From Moritella sp. 24 (lineage in GTDB: Bacteria > Pseudomonadota > Gammaproteobacteria > Enterobacterales > Moritellaceae): 64,000 bases of DNA. This document shows, piece by piece, positions 1 to 9,684 of this stretch; position 1 is the first letter of the stretch, and each line of letters begins with the position of its first letter. The stretch lies in NCBI RefSeq assembly GCF_018219155.1, contig NZ_CP056123.1, forward strand, positions 2,923,505 to 2,987,504, given 5' to 3'. The translations under genes were made by a program, and so were the position numbers. Below the pieces are notes generated by a model. It ran no database searches and had not been told where the DNA came from. It saw nothing but the letters and a program-made list of their open reading frames with translations.

Positions 1-1154
1 CCGCTAGTAGGGTGATTAAGATCCCCAACATCACTAAACATGCTGCTATCTGTCGCTAACGTATCATCTAACTGAAGATTTAACTCACCACGTGAAAACG
101 AGGCTAACCACTGAGATACAGGGCTGATAAATTGTTTACATGCGTGATGATAAGGGTCTAATTGCCCCGCTTGTTCTGCAATTAGCCAGTAGTCCTGCCA
201 ATCATGCTGTGCAATAAATTGACCTAAACGCTTTGATACTAAACGAGCACCAAACTGAACTAACACTTCCGCTTCCGCTAACTTTTCTCGACACGCGGCA
301 TTTTGTAACCACACATCATAATGTGGCCATGCACTACTGCCACCTGCTTGGGGGTCAACAAGTACAGGCCAACCTAACATCTCAGCCCATGCTTTAATCG
401 CTTGCATCTCAGCTGTTGCGATTGCACCAATCACAACTAAGCCTTTTTTATTAACGACAGGCATTGCGCCATATAATGCCGTCAGTGCTGTGGCATCTAA
501 AGCATGCGTTTTTACAGGCGTGTTAATCGATAAATAGGTGTTTGATGAGTGCTGCCATTTCGTTATACCGACAAGGTACTCACTAAAATCAACCTCACCA
601 CCATATAAAGGTTCAGGATAAGGACAATTGATGTGTACCGAGCCACCCACTTGTTGCTGTACCGCGATACTTTGGTCTATTTTACTCAGCAACCATTGTG
701 GTGTGATAGCCAGACTGGGGCTTGGTAATAATAATTCATGACAAACATGACTCGAAAACAAACCAGCCTGCTGTATTGCTTGGTTCGCACCACAATTAAT
801 TTGTTCAACGGGACGATCTGCAGTTAACAGTACTAACTTTTCTTTGGTTAAACCGCTTTCGACTACCGCGGGTAATAAGTTCGCAACCGCAGTACCCGAT
901 GTAACAACCACCGCGACAGGTGCTTGTAACGACTTGGCTAAACCCAATGCATAAAAGCCCAGTCCACGTTCATCAAAATGACTATGTAGTGTGAGGTTAT
1001 CTTTACCGTCAGCAGCCAAAATGAGTGGTGTTGAACGTGAACCAGGCGCAACACAAACATGGCGAACACCCAAACGACTTAATTCTTCTAAAATTAAGTC
1101 GGCCCATAAACGGTTTAATGGTGCTTGCATCTCAGCAATAGAATGATTAATCAT
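1..1154 (-). CDS. menD: MenD, SEPHCHC synthase (partial, C-terminus outside window)
   Basis: This thiamine-diphosphate enzyme joins 2-oxoglutarate to isochorismate in menaquinone synthesis. The frame is open from an ATG at 1152-1154 to the window edge, giving about 384 N-terminal residues of a protein usually near 550-580. Visible family features are APGSRSTP at about residues 36-43, the DERG segment at 61-64 that carries the catalytic glutamate of ThDP enzymes, and TSGTAVANLLPAV at about 85-97. The start codon overlaps the menF stop in an ATGA arrangement, so the two genes are probably translationally coupled. The C-terminal cofactor-binding domain cannot be judged. Identification is strong from motifs and from the menF neighbour. 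Confidence 0.95.
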   Translation of the reverse strand, partial: MINHSIAEMQAPLNRLWADLILEELSRLGVRHVCVAPGSRSTPLILAADGKDNLTLHSHFDERGLGFYALGLAKSLQAPVAVVVTSGTAVANLLPAVVESGLTKEKLVLLTADRPVEQINCGANQAIQQAGLFSSHVCHELLLPSPSLAITPQWLLSKIDQSIAVQQQVGGSVHINCPYPEPLYGGEVDFSEYLVGITKWQHSSNTYLSINTPVKTHALDATALTALYGAMPVVNKKGLVVIGAIATAEMQAIKAWAEMLGWPVLVDPQAGGSSAWPHYDVWLQNAACREKLAEAEVLVQFGARLVSKRLGQFIAQHDWQDYWLIAEQAGQLDPYHHACKQFISPVSQWLASFSRGELNLQLDDTLATDSSMFSDVGDLNHPTS

Positions 1155-2503
1155 GCGCGTTGTTGCTCTGATACAAAGTGGTTTAGACCCAATCCATCGC
1201 TGCTCATGTTCCGATGGATCTCAGTATCCGGTTCAAGTAGTGTTAACAAGGTCGCCGTTTTACGCTCTAACTCTTGCCATTCACTCATTGGATCAGAACC
1301 CGGTACAATACCTGCACCTGCAAATAACTGTAATTCATAACCTAATATTCGTGCACTACGTATCGCAACACAGAATTCACTTTGCTGCTGTCCAACATAT
1401 CCTAGCGCACCACTATACCAACCACGTGAAAAAGGTTCGTTTTCAGCAATGAAATCGAGTGCAGGTTGACGTGGTAATCCCGCTATCGCAGCTGTTGGTT
1501 GTAAGCTTGCTAATAGCTCTGCATCATCAACACCGGCGGCAAGTTCGCCTGAGATATGGTGTTTTAAGTGCTGAACTTTACGTAACTTCACTAATTCAGG
1601 CCGCATCGACACTTGTAAAGACGCACAACGGGAATCTAATCGCGACATTAAATCATCGACGACCAAACGGTTTTCATAACGATTTTTAGGATCATGTAAT
1701 AACCAATTCGCTAATGCCCGATCTTCAACCGTATCGTCACTGCGTGCAGCCGTTCCTGCGAGTGCTTCGGTGTGTAATTGGGTTTGTGTTCGCGTAAATA
1801 ACCGTTCAGGCGTTGAGCCAACAAAGTAATCGTTCGGCTTAAGTGCAAAGATGAAATGGAAACAGTGCTGATTAACTTGGCGACTTTTCTGTAAAAACTG
1901 AGCAGCAGAAAGTGGACGATTTAAAGTCAGGATACTTTGTCGTGCTAATACCACTTTAGCAAAGTGCTGTTGCTTAATTGCCGTTAAGGCTTTAGTAACA
2001 AGATGAGACCAATGATGGTATTCAGGATAATGGCTACGTGTTTCAATCTTATACGTCAACGGGATTGGTGTCGGTGCAGGCGCGATTAAGTTGGCTAAGC
2101 TATCAAGCAATATCGCTTTATCATAGCCTTGCTCAGTACCGTTTACAGGCAAGTTAACCGACAATTTCCACGTATTGTTGTTACGCGTTAATTCGATTTG
2201 CGGTAAAAAATAATAATCTTGATGACCAAAGTCGCATCCGCCCCAAACCCGTTGCTGTTCAGACAATTGCGTTTTCGCAGTATTAATATTATGAAATGAA
2301 CAGCACTGACCTAACGCGACAACTTCTTCATCGCCATCTCGAGATTGCCAGTAGAATTGAGGAAATAAAACTTGCGCGTCAAACCACTCAATCAACTCGG
2401 AAGAATGCAAGGGCTGTAAATCGACCGAGATACGAGTTTGCTCTGGCTGAGCATGAGTGATCAGTTTTTGTAATGCTTTAATTGCAGTGGCTAATATGTA
2501 CAA
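1151..2503 (-). CDS. menF: MenF, isochorismate synthase
   Basis: This enzyme converts chorismate to isochorismate, the entry step of menaquinone synthesis. The 450-residue length fits the family. The C-terminal chorismate-binding domain is recognisable by KVVLARQ, EALAGTAARS, HHISGELA and RGWYSGALGYVG. The start is TTG at 2503; the GGGGG ribosome-binding sequence lies just upstream and no in-frame ATG gives a better fit. The stop overlaps the menD start. EntC and PchA are related, but the adjacent menD makes MenF the natural call. The start codon and the hairpin over the ribosome-binding site suggest weak or controlled translation; this is inference. Confidence 0.93.
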   Translation of the reverse strand: MYILATAIKALQKLITHAQPEQTRISVDLQPLHSSELIEWFDAQVLFPQFYWQSRDGDEEVVALGQCCSFHNINTAKTQLSEQQRVWGGCDFGHQDYYFLPQIELTRNNNTWKLSVNLPVNGTEQGYDKAILLDSLANLIAPAPTPIPLTYKIETRSHYPEYHHWSHLVTKALTAIKQQHFAKVVLARQSILTLNRPLSAAQFLQKSRQVNQHCFHFIFALKPNDYFVGSTPERLFTRTQTQLHTEALAGTAARSDDTVEDRALANWLLHDPKNRYENRLVVDDLMSRLDSRCASLQVSMRPELVKLRKVQHLKHHISGELAAGVDDAELLASLQPTAAIAGLPRQPALDFIAENEPFSRGWYSGALGYVGQQQSEFCVAIRSARILGYELQLFAGAGIVPGSDPMSEWQELERKTATLLTLLEPDTEIHRNMSSDGLGLNHFVSEQQRA

Positions 2504-2508
2504 GGCGC

Positions 2509-2533
2509 CCCCTAGTAAACTACTACTTAGGGG
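2509..2533 (-). promoter_or_regulatory. Hairpin covering the menF ribosome-binding site
   Basis: On the minus strand, CCCCTAAGTA and TACTAGGGG can pair with one bulged base. The G-rich arm is the only plausible Shine-Dalgarno sequence for the TTG start of menF. Folding would hide it from the ribosome. The pairing is visible in the sequence; a regulatory role is inference. Confidence 0.4.
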
Positions 2534-2630
2534 ATGAATTTAACATAGATTAAACCTAACCGTCCATAAACCTATACTTAATGAGTATATAATCGAAGCA
2601 TTTATAGCCTAGATCAATAAAAGGCGTATT

Positions 2631-3416
2631 TTAGAAGAAAATAAACTTAGAACCGACACAAAGTAATAGCAATGCAAAATAACGTTTTAAAATATGACTT
2701 GGCAATGAATGTGCTAATTTAGCACCTTGCTTGGCAAAAATAGTGCTGGTCATAATAATACCTAAGAACGCAGGTAAATAAATATAACCAAAGCTGTACT
2801 CAGGTAAATCAGGTGTATTCCAACCAGTCACAATATAACTACAAACACCTGCAACTGCGATAGGTAAACCACACGCTGATGATGTTGCAACAGCATTACG
2901 CATTTCAACTCGACACCACGACAAGTAAGGCACAGTTAATGACCCGCCACCAATACCGAATAATGCGGAAATGGCACCAATAATACCACCTGCAACACTC
3001 AACCCCGCTCCTTTTGGCAAGTCATGTTCTGCTTTTGGTTTTAAGTCAAAGCCCATTTGAACAGCAACGGTTAATGCATAAATACCAATGATCATTTGCA
3101 ATGTTTCACCCGGTAAATAGTCAGCAAATATACTGCCTAATACCGCACCAATAACAATACCAAACGTCAGACGCTTAACTAAAGCCCAGTCAATTGCGCC
3201 TTTACTGTGGTGTGTTTTAATCGAGCTAATAGAAGTAAAGATGATCGTCGCGAGGGATGTACCTATGGCTAATTGTGTCAGTACTTCCGAAGAGATGCCT
3301 TGAAAGGAAAAAGAAAAAACCAATGCCGGAACGATAATTAAACCGCCACCGACACCAAATAGCCCTGCGATTAACCCTGCCGCAGCACCTAAAATTAAAT
3401 ATAAAACCACAATCAT
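2631..3416 (-). CDS. TauE/SafE (YfcA-type) sulfite/anion exporter
   Basis: Integral membrane protein of 261 residues, the usual size of the TauE/SafE family, which exports sulfite, sulfoacetate or related organosulfur anions. It shows the family's internal duplication: GLFGVGGGLIIVP near residue 20 and ALFGIGGGSLTVP near residue 150, each opening a half of about four membrane spans. The ATG at 3416 is preceded by AAAGGA at good spacing. It stands alone, and no sulfur metabolism gene adjoins it, so the substrate cannot be assigned. Confidence 0.85.
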   Translation of the reverse strand: MIVVLYLILGAAAGLIAGLFGVGGGLIIVPALVFSFSFQGISSEVLTQLAIGTSLATIIFTSISSIKTHHSKGAIDWALVKRLTFGIVIGAVLGSIFADYLPGETLQMIIGIYALTVAVQMGFDLKPKAEHDLPKGAGLSVAGGIIGAISALFGIGGGSLTVPYLSWCRVEMRNAVATSSACGLPIAVAGVCSYIVTGWNTPDLPEYSFGYIYLPAFLGIIMTSTIFAKQGAKLAHSLPSHILKRYFALLLLCVGSKFIFF

Positions 3417-3508
3417 CGCTACAATCCTTTCTATTACATACGCCTAGATTCGAAGCGTCACTATATCAAACTTGCGATGATAAAGTGTCAAAGATTGTGG
3501 TTTAAGCA

Positions 3509-4939
3509 CTACGAGAGTGAAAGCACACCAGTTGATAATAGGTAAATGGCGCCAGCAGCACCCGCTAATAATACCAGTGAATACGCATAATCTCGCTTGC
3601 TAAAGGCTTGTTGTTTTTCTGCTAATGATTTTTTATAAACCAACACACCAGGCAAGTACAATAATGCACATAACAACATGTATTCCACGCCCGCGGCATA
3701 CACTAACCAAGCACCATAGAATGATGATATCAAGGCAATAACTAAGTCTTTCTTGCGATTATCAGTGGCCTTATAACCCTCACCACTTAACGCCACTTTC
3801 ACACCATAAGCACCAACCAAGAAGTACGGTAACAATACCGCTGACGTCGCAATGTTTACCAAGGCTAAGTACGAACTTTCTTGTAGCAAGGTTAAGATTA
3901 GAAATAGTTGCACTAAACAAGACGAAAACCACAGTGATGTTGTTGCCGCGCCTTTACTGTTTTCTGTTGCAAATGCTTTCGGGAATAACCCTTCTTTTGC
4001 TGCAATGAAAGGCACTTCAGCACTCACAACCGTCCAGCTTAACAACGCGCCAGATACAGACATAATTAAACCAGCATTAATCAGCATCGCGCCCCACGGG
4101 CCAACAATTACTTCTAAAATACGAGCCATTGATGGGTTTTGTAATTGTGCGACTTCAGGTTGTGTCATCACACCTAACGTAAATAAACTAACAGCGATAT
4201 AAAGTACTAATGCTGAGAACAGCGCAATACCCGTCGCTTTCGCTACATCACGTTTATCTTTAGCACGGTTCGATAAAATAACCGCCCCTTCGATACCGAT
4301 AAACACCCACAATGTCACCATCATTGTTGCTTTTACTTGATCTAATACCGATCCTAATTCAGGCGTTTTATCACCCCAAAAATCAATCGTAAATTTATCT
4401 AGTTTAAATGCCATGATAACTAAACAAACAAACGTTAAGATTGGAATGATTTTAGCAATCGTTGCAAATACATTGATCATCGCCGCTCGTGTTACACCAC
4501 GTAATACTAATGCATGCATAAACCAAATCAATAACGAACCGCCCAATACGGCAATCGGGGTATTACCCTGTCCCATTATTGGATTTTCTGGTGTATCGAC
4601 AAAGTAGCCAATCGCACTAAAAAATACCACAGCATAAGACACGTTCGCTAATAAGTTACAGATCCAATAACCCCAAGCTGACATGAAACCAATATAGTCA
4701 CCAAAACCGGCTTGCGCGTACGAAAAAATACCGCCGTTCAAATTAGGGTAGCGAACAACCAAGTTACGTAACACTGTAACCAAGGCTAACATACCGCAAC
4801 CCGTGATTAACCAGCCCAATGTAATAGCACCAGGTGCAGCTGATACAGCCACATTTTGGGGTAAACTAAAGATGCCAGCACCGACCATGGTACTGAATAC
4901 CAATGCTACCAACATGCCTAGTCCGAGTTTATTTTCCAT
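3509..4939 (-). CDS. APC-family amino-acid permease, basic amino acid antiporter type
   Basis: A 476-residue polytopic inner-membrane protein with about 12 hydrophobic spans. The N-terminus has the APC signature (VGAGIFSLPQNVA, residues 20-32) typical of amino acid/polyamine transporters, and the overall pattern is closest to arginine/ornithine antiporters of the ArcD/YjdE kind. Those exchange basic amino acids with their catabolic product. The start at 4939 has an AGGA sequence upstream. No arginine deiminase or decarboxylase gene is adjacent, so the substrate is uncertain. It is transcribed divergently from the SMC operon across 266 bp. Confidence 0.82.
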   Translation of the reverse strand: MENKLGLGMLVALVFSTMVGAGIFSLPQNVAVSAAPGAITLGWLITGCGMLALVTVLRNLVVRYPNLNGGIFSYAQAGFGDYIGFMSAWGYWICNLLANVSYAVVFFSAIGYFVDTPENPIMGQGNTPIAVLGGSLLIWFMHALVLRGVTRAAMINVFATIAKIIPILTFVCLVIMAFKLDKFTIDFWGDKTPELGSVLDQVKATMMVTLWVFIGIEGAVILSNRAKDKRDVAKATGIALFSALVLYIAVSLFTLGVMTQPEVAQLQNPSMARILEVIVGPWGAMLINAGLIMSVSGALLSWTVVSAEVPFIAAKEGLFPKAFATENSKGAATTSLWFSSCLVQLFLILTLLQESSYLALVNIATSAVLLPYFLVGAYGVKVALSGEGYKATDNRKKDLVIALISSFYGAWLVYAAGVEYMLLCALLYLPGVLVYKKSLAEKQQAFSKRDYAYSLVLLAGAAGAIYLLSTGVLSLS

Positions 4940-5205
4940 CGATAATTCCTAAATCAAGCAAGACCGCGACATTAAATGTCGTCTTAAGCCATATTTACGC
5001 TTGTTAATATAAAATAATGTGCCGGATTGTATTATATTATTATAGATATGCAAGAATATTCACTAAATTTGCATAAACCCTAATGTGATTGCAAGATTGC
5101 TGATAATCTGAACAGAACCAAGCATCACCCGCTCAAACTTGTCTTTTTTCCTTACATCTTGCCCATCATTCAGTTAAAATATGCGGTTCGATTTCTTGCA
5201 AAATA

Positions 5206-8200
5206 ATGATAATGACTGATTCTTCACAACAATATCTTTGTCGCACAACTTACCTTGTAGATAGCTTCTGGCCGGGTAAATTACTTGAGTTAAATAACGC
5301 AGGTAATATCAAAGTTGCGGGGACCAATGGTGCCGGTAAAACGACACTTCTTAAACTGCCGATGCTGTTTTGGGGTGCACGACCTGGGCGTATTGTTGAA
5401 CGTAATGCCAACAAGAAATCATTCGCCGCTTATTATTTGCCGCGCAAAACCAGTTATATCGTTTTTGACTATCAGCGTCCGAACGGTACTGATACACCAC
5501 AGCTGTGCCACGTACTTATAAAAAGTGACGGCGACAAGCTGCTATACCGTTTTATTGATCATCCATTTGATATCAAAATGTATCTAGATGAGAACGGTAA
5601 TATCTTTGCAGATGATGAGATTAAACGTAATTATCGTACGCAACATCGTTGTGAAGTAAGCAGCCTGTTAAGTGTAGATGATTATGCAAGAGTCATTCAA
5701 AATCACCGTGATCTTGGTGGTAAGAAATCACTGCGCACACTACAACAACGTTTTTCAATGAGCCAATCACCGATTAAGCACATCGAAAAAGTCGTTACAT
5801 CAGTATTTAACAAGATCTCTAATTTCGATGTGATCAAACAAATGATCATCGAGATCTCTCAAGATGCAATCAGCTCTGAAATGCTCAGCAACAATGTGAC
5901 TGACATGGTTAACATTGATAAAACCGATATTGATAGTTGGCTAGCAGATCTGCATTCATCTCAAGCGATCCTGAATTTAGAAGAAAAGATCTTATCGTCA
6001 TTAACTGACATTGACTCTCTTGTTGAGATCAAAAAAGATTTACAACACTTACATCATCTTGCTGCCATTTATCAGCAAAAATGTAATGAAGATCAAGAAA
6101 CGTCAGATGCACGTTTAAAAGAAGTTATCCTTGAACTTGCTGAATTAAAAGAAACACACAGACAGCAAGTGTTAACGATTGAAGATGCGGCTCACGATGA
6201 AGAAAAAGCACATCGCGAGATCAAACATGATCTTGAAAAGTTAGAACAAGAAAAAATTGATTTTGAAGATGATGAAGCAGCAACCTACGAACAACGTGGT
6301 TCAGAACTGTCTGACTTTACACTACGCTTAATCAATCTTAACAATGAGAAAACCCAGTTAAGCGAAAAATCAGCAGATCTCAGCCGCACGTTTACCGAGC
6401 AACAACAGCAGCAAGAACTTGATTTTAACAAGCGTGAGCAGCAGTTAACCAACGAGATTAGCTCTCAGCGTCAACAGCTCACCACCGCATTAAGTGAAAA
6501 CAATTTACACTATGCAACGTTAGAAAGTGATCTAAAAACACAAACACAGATACTTGTAGATCAACTGGCTGAAAAGAAAACACCACTAGAACACAGCAAG
6601 ATCTCACTGAACCTGCAATTAACACAACCACAAGCAGACCCAGCGCTTGCGGCTCAATCGCAGCAGTTACAGCAGAGTTTAAGCCAATGTCGCCGTAACA
6701 TTAATGAGCGTCAAGAAACGTACAACCGTATTAGCGGTGAATCACAAAGCCTACGTCAAAAACAACATCAAGCACTGCAAACGAATGACCGTTTAAAAAT
6801 TGAATTAAACCATTTAGCACAGCAGCACCGCGATGTTCAGGCATTATTGAGTCCAGAAAAAGGTTCCTTACACGCCTTCCTTGTGGAGCATGTACCAAAT
6901 TGGCAAAGTAATATCGGTCGCGTAATCAACCCTGAACTATTAAAGCATCTTCATCTTGAGCCTGAATTACTCGCTACATTTGCGAACGCAGCGACAGAAT
7001 CAGATACCGAAACGGCCCTGACTCAAATTCAAGATTTTTACGGCATCAAAATAAACCTGAATGCTTTAGAGAATGCCTCTTTCACTGACAGCTCTCTAGC
7101 AGAAAAAGAACAGCATATTTCAGCTCAAATTGGTGCAAAGAAAGCAGAACGAGAACAGTTACAAAAAGCACTTGAACAATTAAACAAAGACGTTGAAGAA
7201 CTTGATAAACAATTAATGTCGAGTAAGCAACTGCTGTTCAAACAAAACCAATTACTGGCTAACTTAACGCACGAAGAAGATGAGTTAAACGGTAAATTAG
7301 AACAATTCAAAGCACTGACGATCGCGCGAATTCAAACAGAACTCGCAGAAACAGAACTTCAGTTAGATCAGGCGCAGCAAGCATTAAGCCAAGCAAAAGT
7401 TGATTACCAAGGCCGTCATAACGAGCTAAACAACGAACGTTTAGGCGTACATTGTCAGCTAGAAACGGATTATAACCAGCGTATTGATAGCTACCAGTCA
7501 TCATTAGATAACCTGCGTAACGAAGCTCAAATTGAAATGCAGCGTATTGCTGATGCACTACAAGCTGCATTAAGTGATGCCGGTATCAACGCGAGCATCT
7601 TTAATGCGCTAGAAGCTAAGATCAAGCAAACATCAAAAGCCGTTGAAAATGCGAAAGTATTCCAACAGAAAGCAGATAAATACAATAGCTGGTTAGAAAC
7701 ATCATGGTCACAAGTTGAACCGGGTCGTGAACGTTTACGCCGTTTAGATGCAGCGATTCAACGTTTCCAACAACAACTAAAAGATAAAAACCAAAACTAT
7801 CAGCAATCAACAGATAAGTTAGAACAAGAAAAAACGCATCTGGATAAACAAGTTACTGATTTAGTGCTACAGCTAAAAGGTTTAAACAAAAGCCTAGAAA
7901 AATTAGAAGACTTCCCTGCCGTTGAGCACGAAGACCTTCCTGTTTATAGCGTCAATAATATTTCAAACCTAACCACGAGCCAAATTAGCTTACTAGGTAA
8001 ACAGCAAAGTAATGTGTTAAGTATTGCGAGTAAAATTAGCAGTGAACTAAAACGTTACTCGAAAAGTACCCTGCAAACAGGCTGGTTAGAAAACCGCATT
8101 GAAAGTAATTCAGAGGTAGTTAACTACCGCCTTGAAGAAGCAATTAACAGCGGTGCACAGCTAAGTTACGTATTGAGAAATGCAAAACTATTGCAAACAT

Positions 8201-9048
8201 CAACTACTCACGAAGTGGAGTTACGTGCTAACGATATTTTATCTATTTATACTCATTTAAGTAACTTCGATCGCAACATCAGTCGAACAGGCCGTAAACT
8301 GTCTAGCCACATGAATGGTAAACAGTTCTTTACTGCATTAGGTGATATTAAGATTGCCATTCGAACTAAAATGGACAAATTAGGTTATTGGCAGCAACTT
8401 GAGAATGTAAATGACGCATTCGAAGCATACCAAGCAAATACGGAATTAACGCACGATCGCAGTATTCCACAAGACTTAATTGATAGCTTAGATGAACTGT
8501 CAGCAGTATTACCGAAAAACAATACGATGCAGCACAATGAGTTGTTTGATATTGAGTTTACGATTGTTGAAAATGGCCGAACGACCCGTGCAACAACACC
8601 AAAAGAACTGGAAGATGTGTCTTCAACAGGTCTATCGTACCTTGCTTTGATTACCTTCTTTACAGGCTTAACGACCATGTTGCGTCCCGATGCAAATACG
8701 GTGATCACTTGGCCTGTAGATGAATTAGGCGAACTGCATTCTGAAAACATTCAGGCAATGCTTGATATGCTTAATCAGCACGGTATTCAAATCATGACTG
8801 CATCGCCGTCTACAGACAAATCGGTATTACAGTTATTCGATCACCTATACGAAATTGATAGCCGTAATAAACGTCTGATCCAAATGAACGTAGATGATGA
8901 TCCACTAATGGCGTTATTAAATGGCGATGCAAAACAAGCGTTGGCATCACCCGTAAGTACTGAATCAACAACCAAAAACACGGTTGTATCAAATGAACAA
9001 GACACAGTTGCATCAAATAAACAAGCAACAAAGCTAGAAGAGGTTTAA
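5206..9048 (+). CDS. SMC-like (MukB/MksB-type) ATPase of a three-gene condensin-like operon
   Basis: A 1280-residue protein with the architecture of an SMC ATPase. The N-terminal head has a Walker A GTNGAGKT at residues 39-46. Two long Gln/Glu/Lys-rich coiled coils (about 230-545 and 645-950) flank a globular middle at about 545-645 that should be the hinge. The C-terminal head has SSTGLSYLAL at about 1139-1148 in the signature position and a Walker B ending in VITWPVDE, with Asp1172 and Glu1173. The tail is Ser/Thr-rich and probably disordered. From memory it resembles the DUF3584 group of SMC-like proteins; this was not checked. The next two genes encode likely KITE and kleisin partners. 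ATG at 5212 is an alternative start; neither has a strong ribosome-binding site. Probable role: DNA loop extrusion, chromosome condensation or anti-plasmid defence. Confidence 0.82.
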   Translation: MIMTDSSQQYLCRTTYLVDSFWPGKLLELNNAGNIKVAGTNGAGKTTLLKLPMLFWGARPGRIVERNANKKSFAAYYLPRKTSYIVFDYQRPNGTDTPQLCHVLIKSDGDKLLYRFIDHPFDIKMYLDENGNIFADDEIKRNYRTQHRCEVSSLLSVDDYARVIQNHRDLGGKKSLRTLQQRFSMSQSPIKHIEKVVTSVFNKISNFDVIKQMIIEISQDAISSEMLSNNVTDMVNIDKTDIDSWLADLHSSQAILNLEEKILSSLTDIDSLVEIKKDLQHLHHLAAIYQQKCNEDQETSDARLKEVILELAELKETHRQQVLTIEDAAHDEEKAHREIKHDLEKLEQEKIDFEDDEAATYEQRGSELSDFTLRLINLNNEKTQLSEKSADLSRTFTEQQQQQELDFNKREQQLTNEISSQRQQLTTALSENNLHYATLESDLKTQTQILVDQLAEKKTPLEHSKISLNLQLTQPQADPALAAQSQQLQQSLSQCRRNINERQETYNRISGESQSLRQKQHQALQTNDRLKIELNHLAQQHRDVQALLSPEKGSLHAFLVEHVPNWQSNIGRVINPELLKHLHLEPELLATFANAATESDTETALTQIQDFYGIKINLNALENASFTDSSLAEKEQHISAQIGAKKAEREQLQKALEQLNKDVEELDKQLMSSKQLLFKQNQLLANLTHEEDELNGKLEQFKALTIARIQTELAETELQLDQAQQALSQAKVDYQGRHNELNNERLGVHCQLETDYNQRIDSYQSSLDNLRNEAQIEMQRIADALQAALSDAGINASIFNALEAKIKQTSKAVENAKVFQQKADKYNSWLETSWSQVEPGRERLRRLDAAIQRFQQQLKDKNQNYQQSTDKLEQEKTHLDKQVTDLVLQLKGLNKSLEKLEDFPAVEHEDLPVYSVNNISNLTTSQISLLGKQQSNVLSIASKISSELKRYSKSTLQTGWLENRIESNSEVVNYRLEEAINSGAQLSYVLRNAKLLQTSTTHEVELRANDILSIYTHLSNFDRNISRTGRKLSSHMNGKQFFTALGDIKIAIRTKMDKLGYWQQLENVNDAFEAYQANTELTHDRSIPQDLIDSLDELSAVLPKNNTMQHNELFDIEFTIVENGRTTRATTPKELEDVSSTGLSYLALITFFTGLTTMLRPDANTVITWPVDELGELHSENIQAMLDMLNQHGIQIMTASPSTDKSVLQLFDHLYEIDSRNKRLIQMNVDDDPLMALLNGDAKQALASPVSTESTTKNTVVSNEQDTVASNKQATKLEEV

Positions 9049-9051
9049 CCC

Positions 9052-9684
9052 ATGTTTCAAACTACCGTTGAATTATTGTTACAGGGTCATACCATTTGTC
9101 AGGTGAGTCAGCCCGATGCATATCGCTACCTGTCTGAGCAAAGCTTATTTGAAAAGGTAAATGATTACCTGCGTTTGATTAACCGTAAAGTAAAAGTGAT
9201 TGAAGACGGTTTGGCCTTTGTTGCTTGTTACTGCACGATTGAAGAAGAAAACCGCGCGGATATTCGTCAACAATTACGCCAAGTACGTGATATTTTCCGT
9301 CCACTGGTTAACTTTTTAGACCTTGCGATGACAGCATTGGTACATGATTGTGCCATGCGTGCTGGTGATACTATCCGTTTATCTGAGTTATTACGTGGTA
9401 TTGAAAATGAGCCGACGTTAAAACAACAGCTCGCATTGCTAACCAATAAAGGTATTTTCAAAACAAGCCGTAATGAGATATCTGAACAACTTAACTTTAT
9501 CTTAAAAAAATTAGATGAAGCGGGTTACGTGCAACGTTTAGATACCAACAGTACCATTTATCAGATCACCGCTAAAATGAATTACATTCACGAATTAATT
9601 GATTTTATTAATGACAGTGAATCGTTGAAATTAGAAAAACAAGATAATCATATCTTCGATGACTCACAGTCGGAGATGTTTTAA
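9052..9684 (+). CDS. MksE/MukE-like (KITE) subunit of the SMC complex
   Basis: A 210-residue soluble protein starting 3 bases after the SMC gene and overlapping the next gene by one base (TAATG), so the three genes are almost certainly co-translated. Its size and mixed helical, winged-helix-like C-terminal half (residues 110-185) match the small KITE subunits MukE, MksE and JetB, which dimerise and bind the kleisin. I recognise it by size, position and general pattern rather than by a diagnostic motif. The acidic C-terminal tail lacks a known function. Confidence 0.65.
   Translation: MFQTTVELLLQGHTICQVSQPDAYRYLSEQSLFEKVNDYLRLINRKVKVIEDGLAFVACYCTIEEENRADIRQQLRQVRDIFRPLVNFLDLAMTALVHDCAMRAGDTIRLSELLRGIENEPTLKQQLALLTNKGIFKTSRNEISEQLNFILKKLDEAGYVQRLDTNSTIYQITAKMNYIHELIDFINDSESLKLEKQDNHIFDDSQSEMF

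Noticed and set aside
1125-1689. Several open frames on the plus strand inside menF
   Set aside because: Antisense shadows of menF, without ribosome-binding sites or family resemblance.
5040-5080. ArgR box upstream of the amino-acid permease
   Set aside because: Only one half (ATTCA) matches well; the other half has several mismatches.
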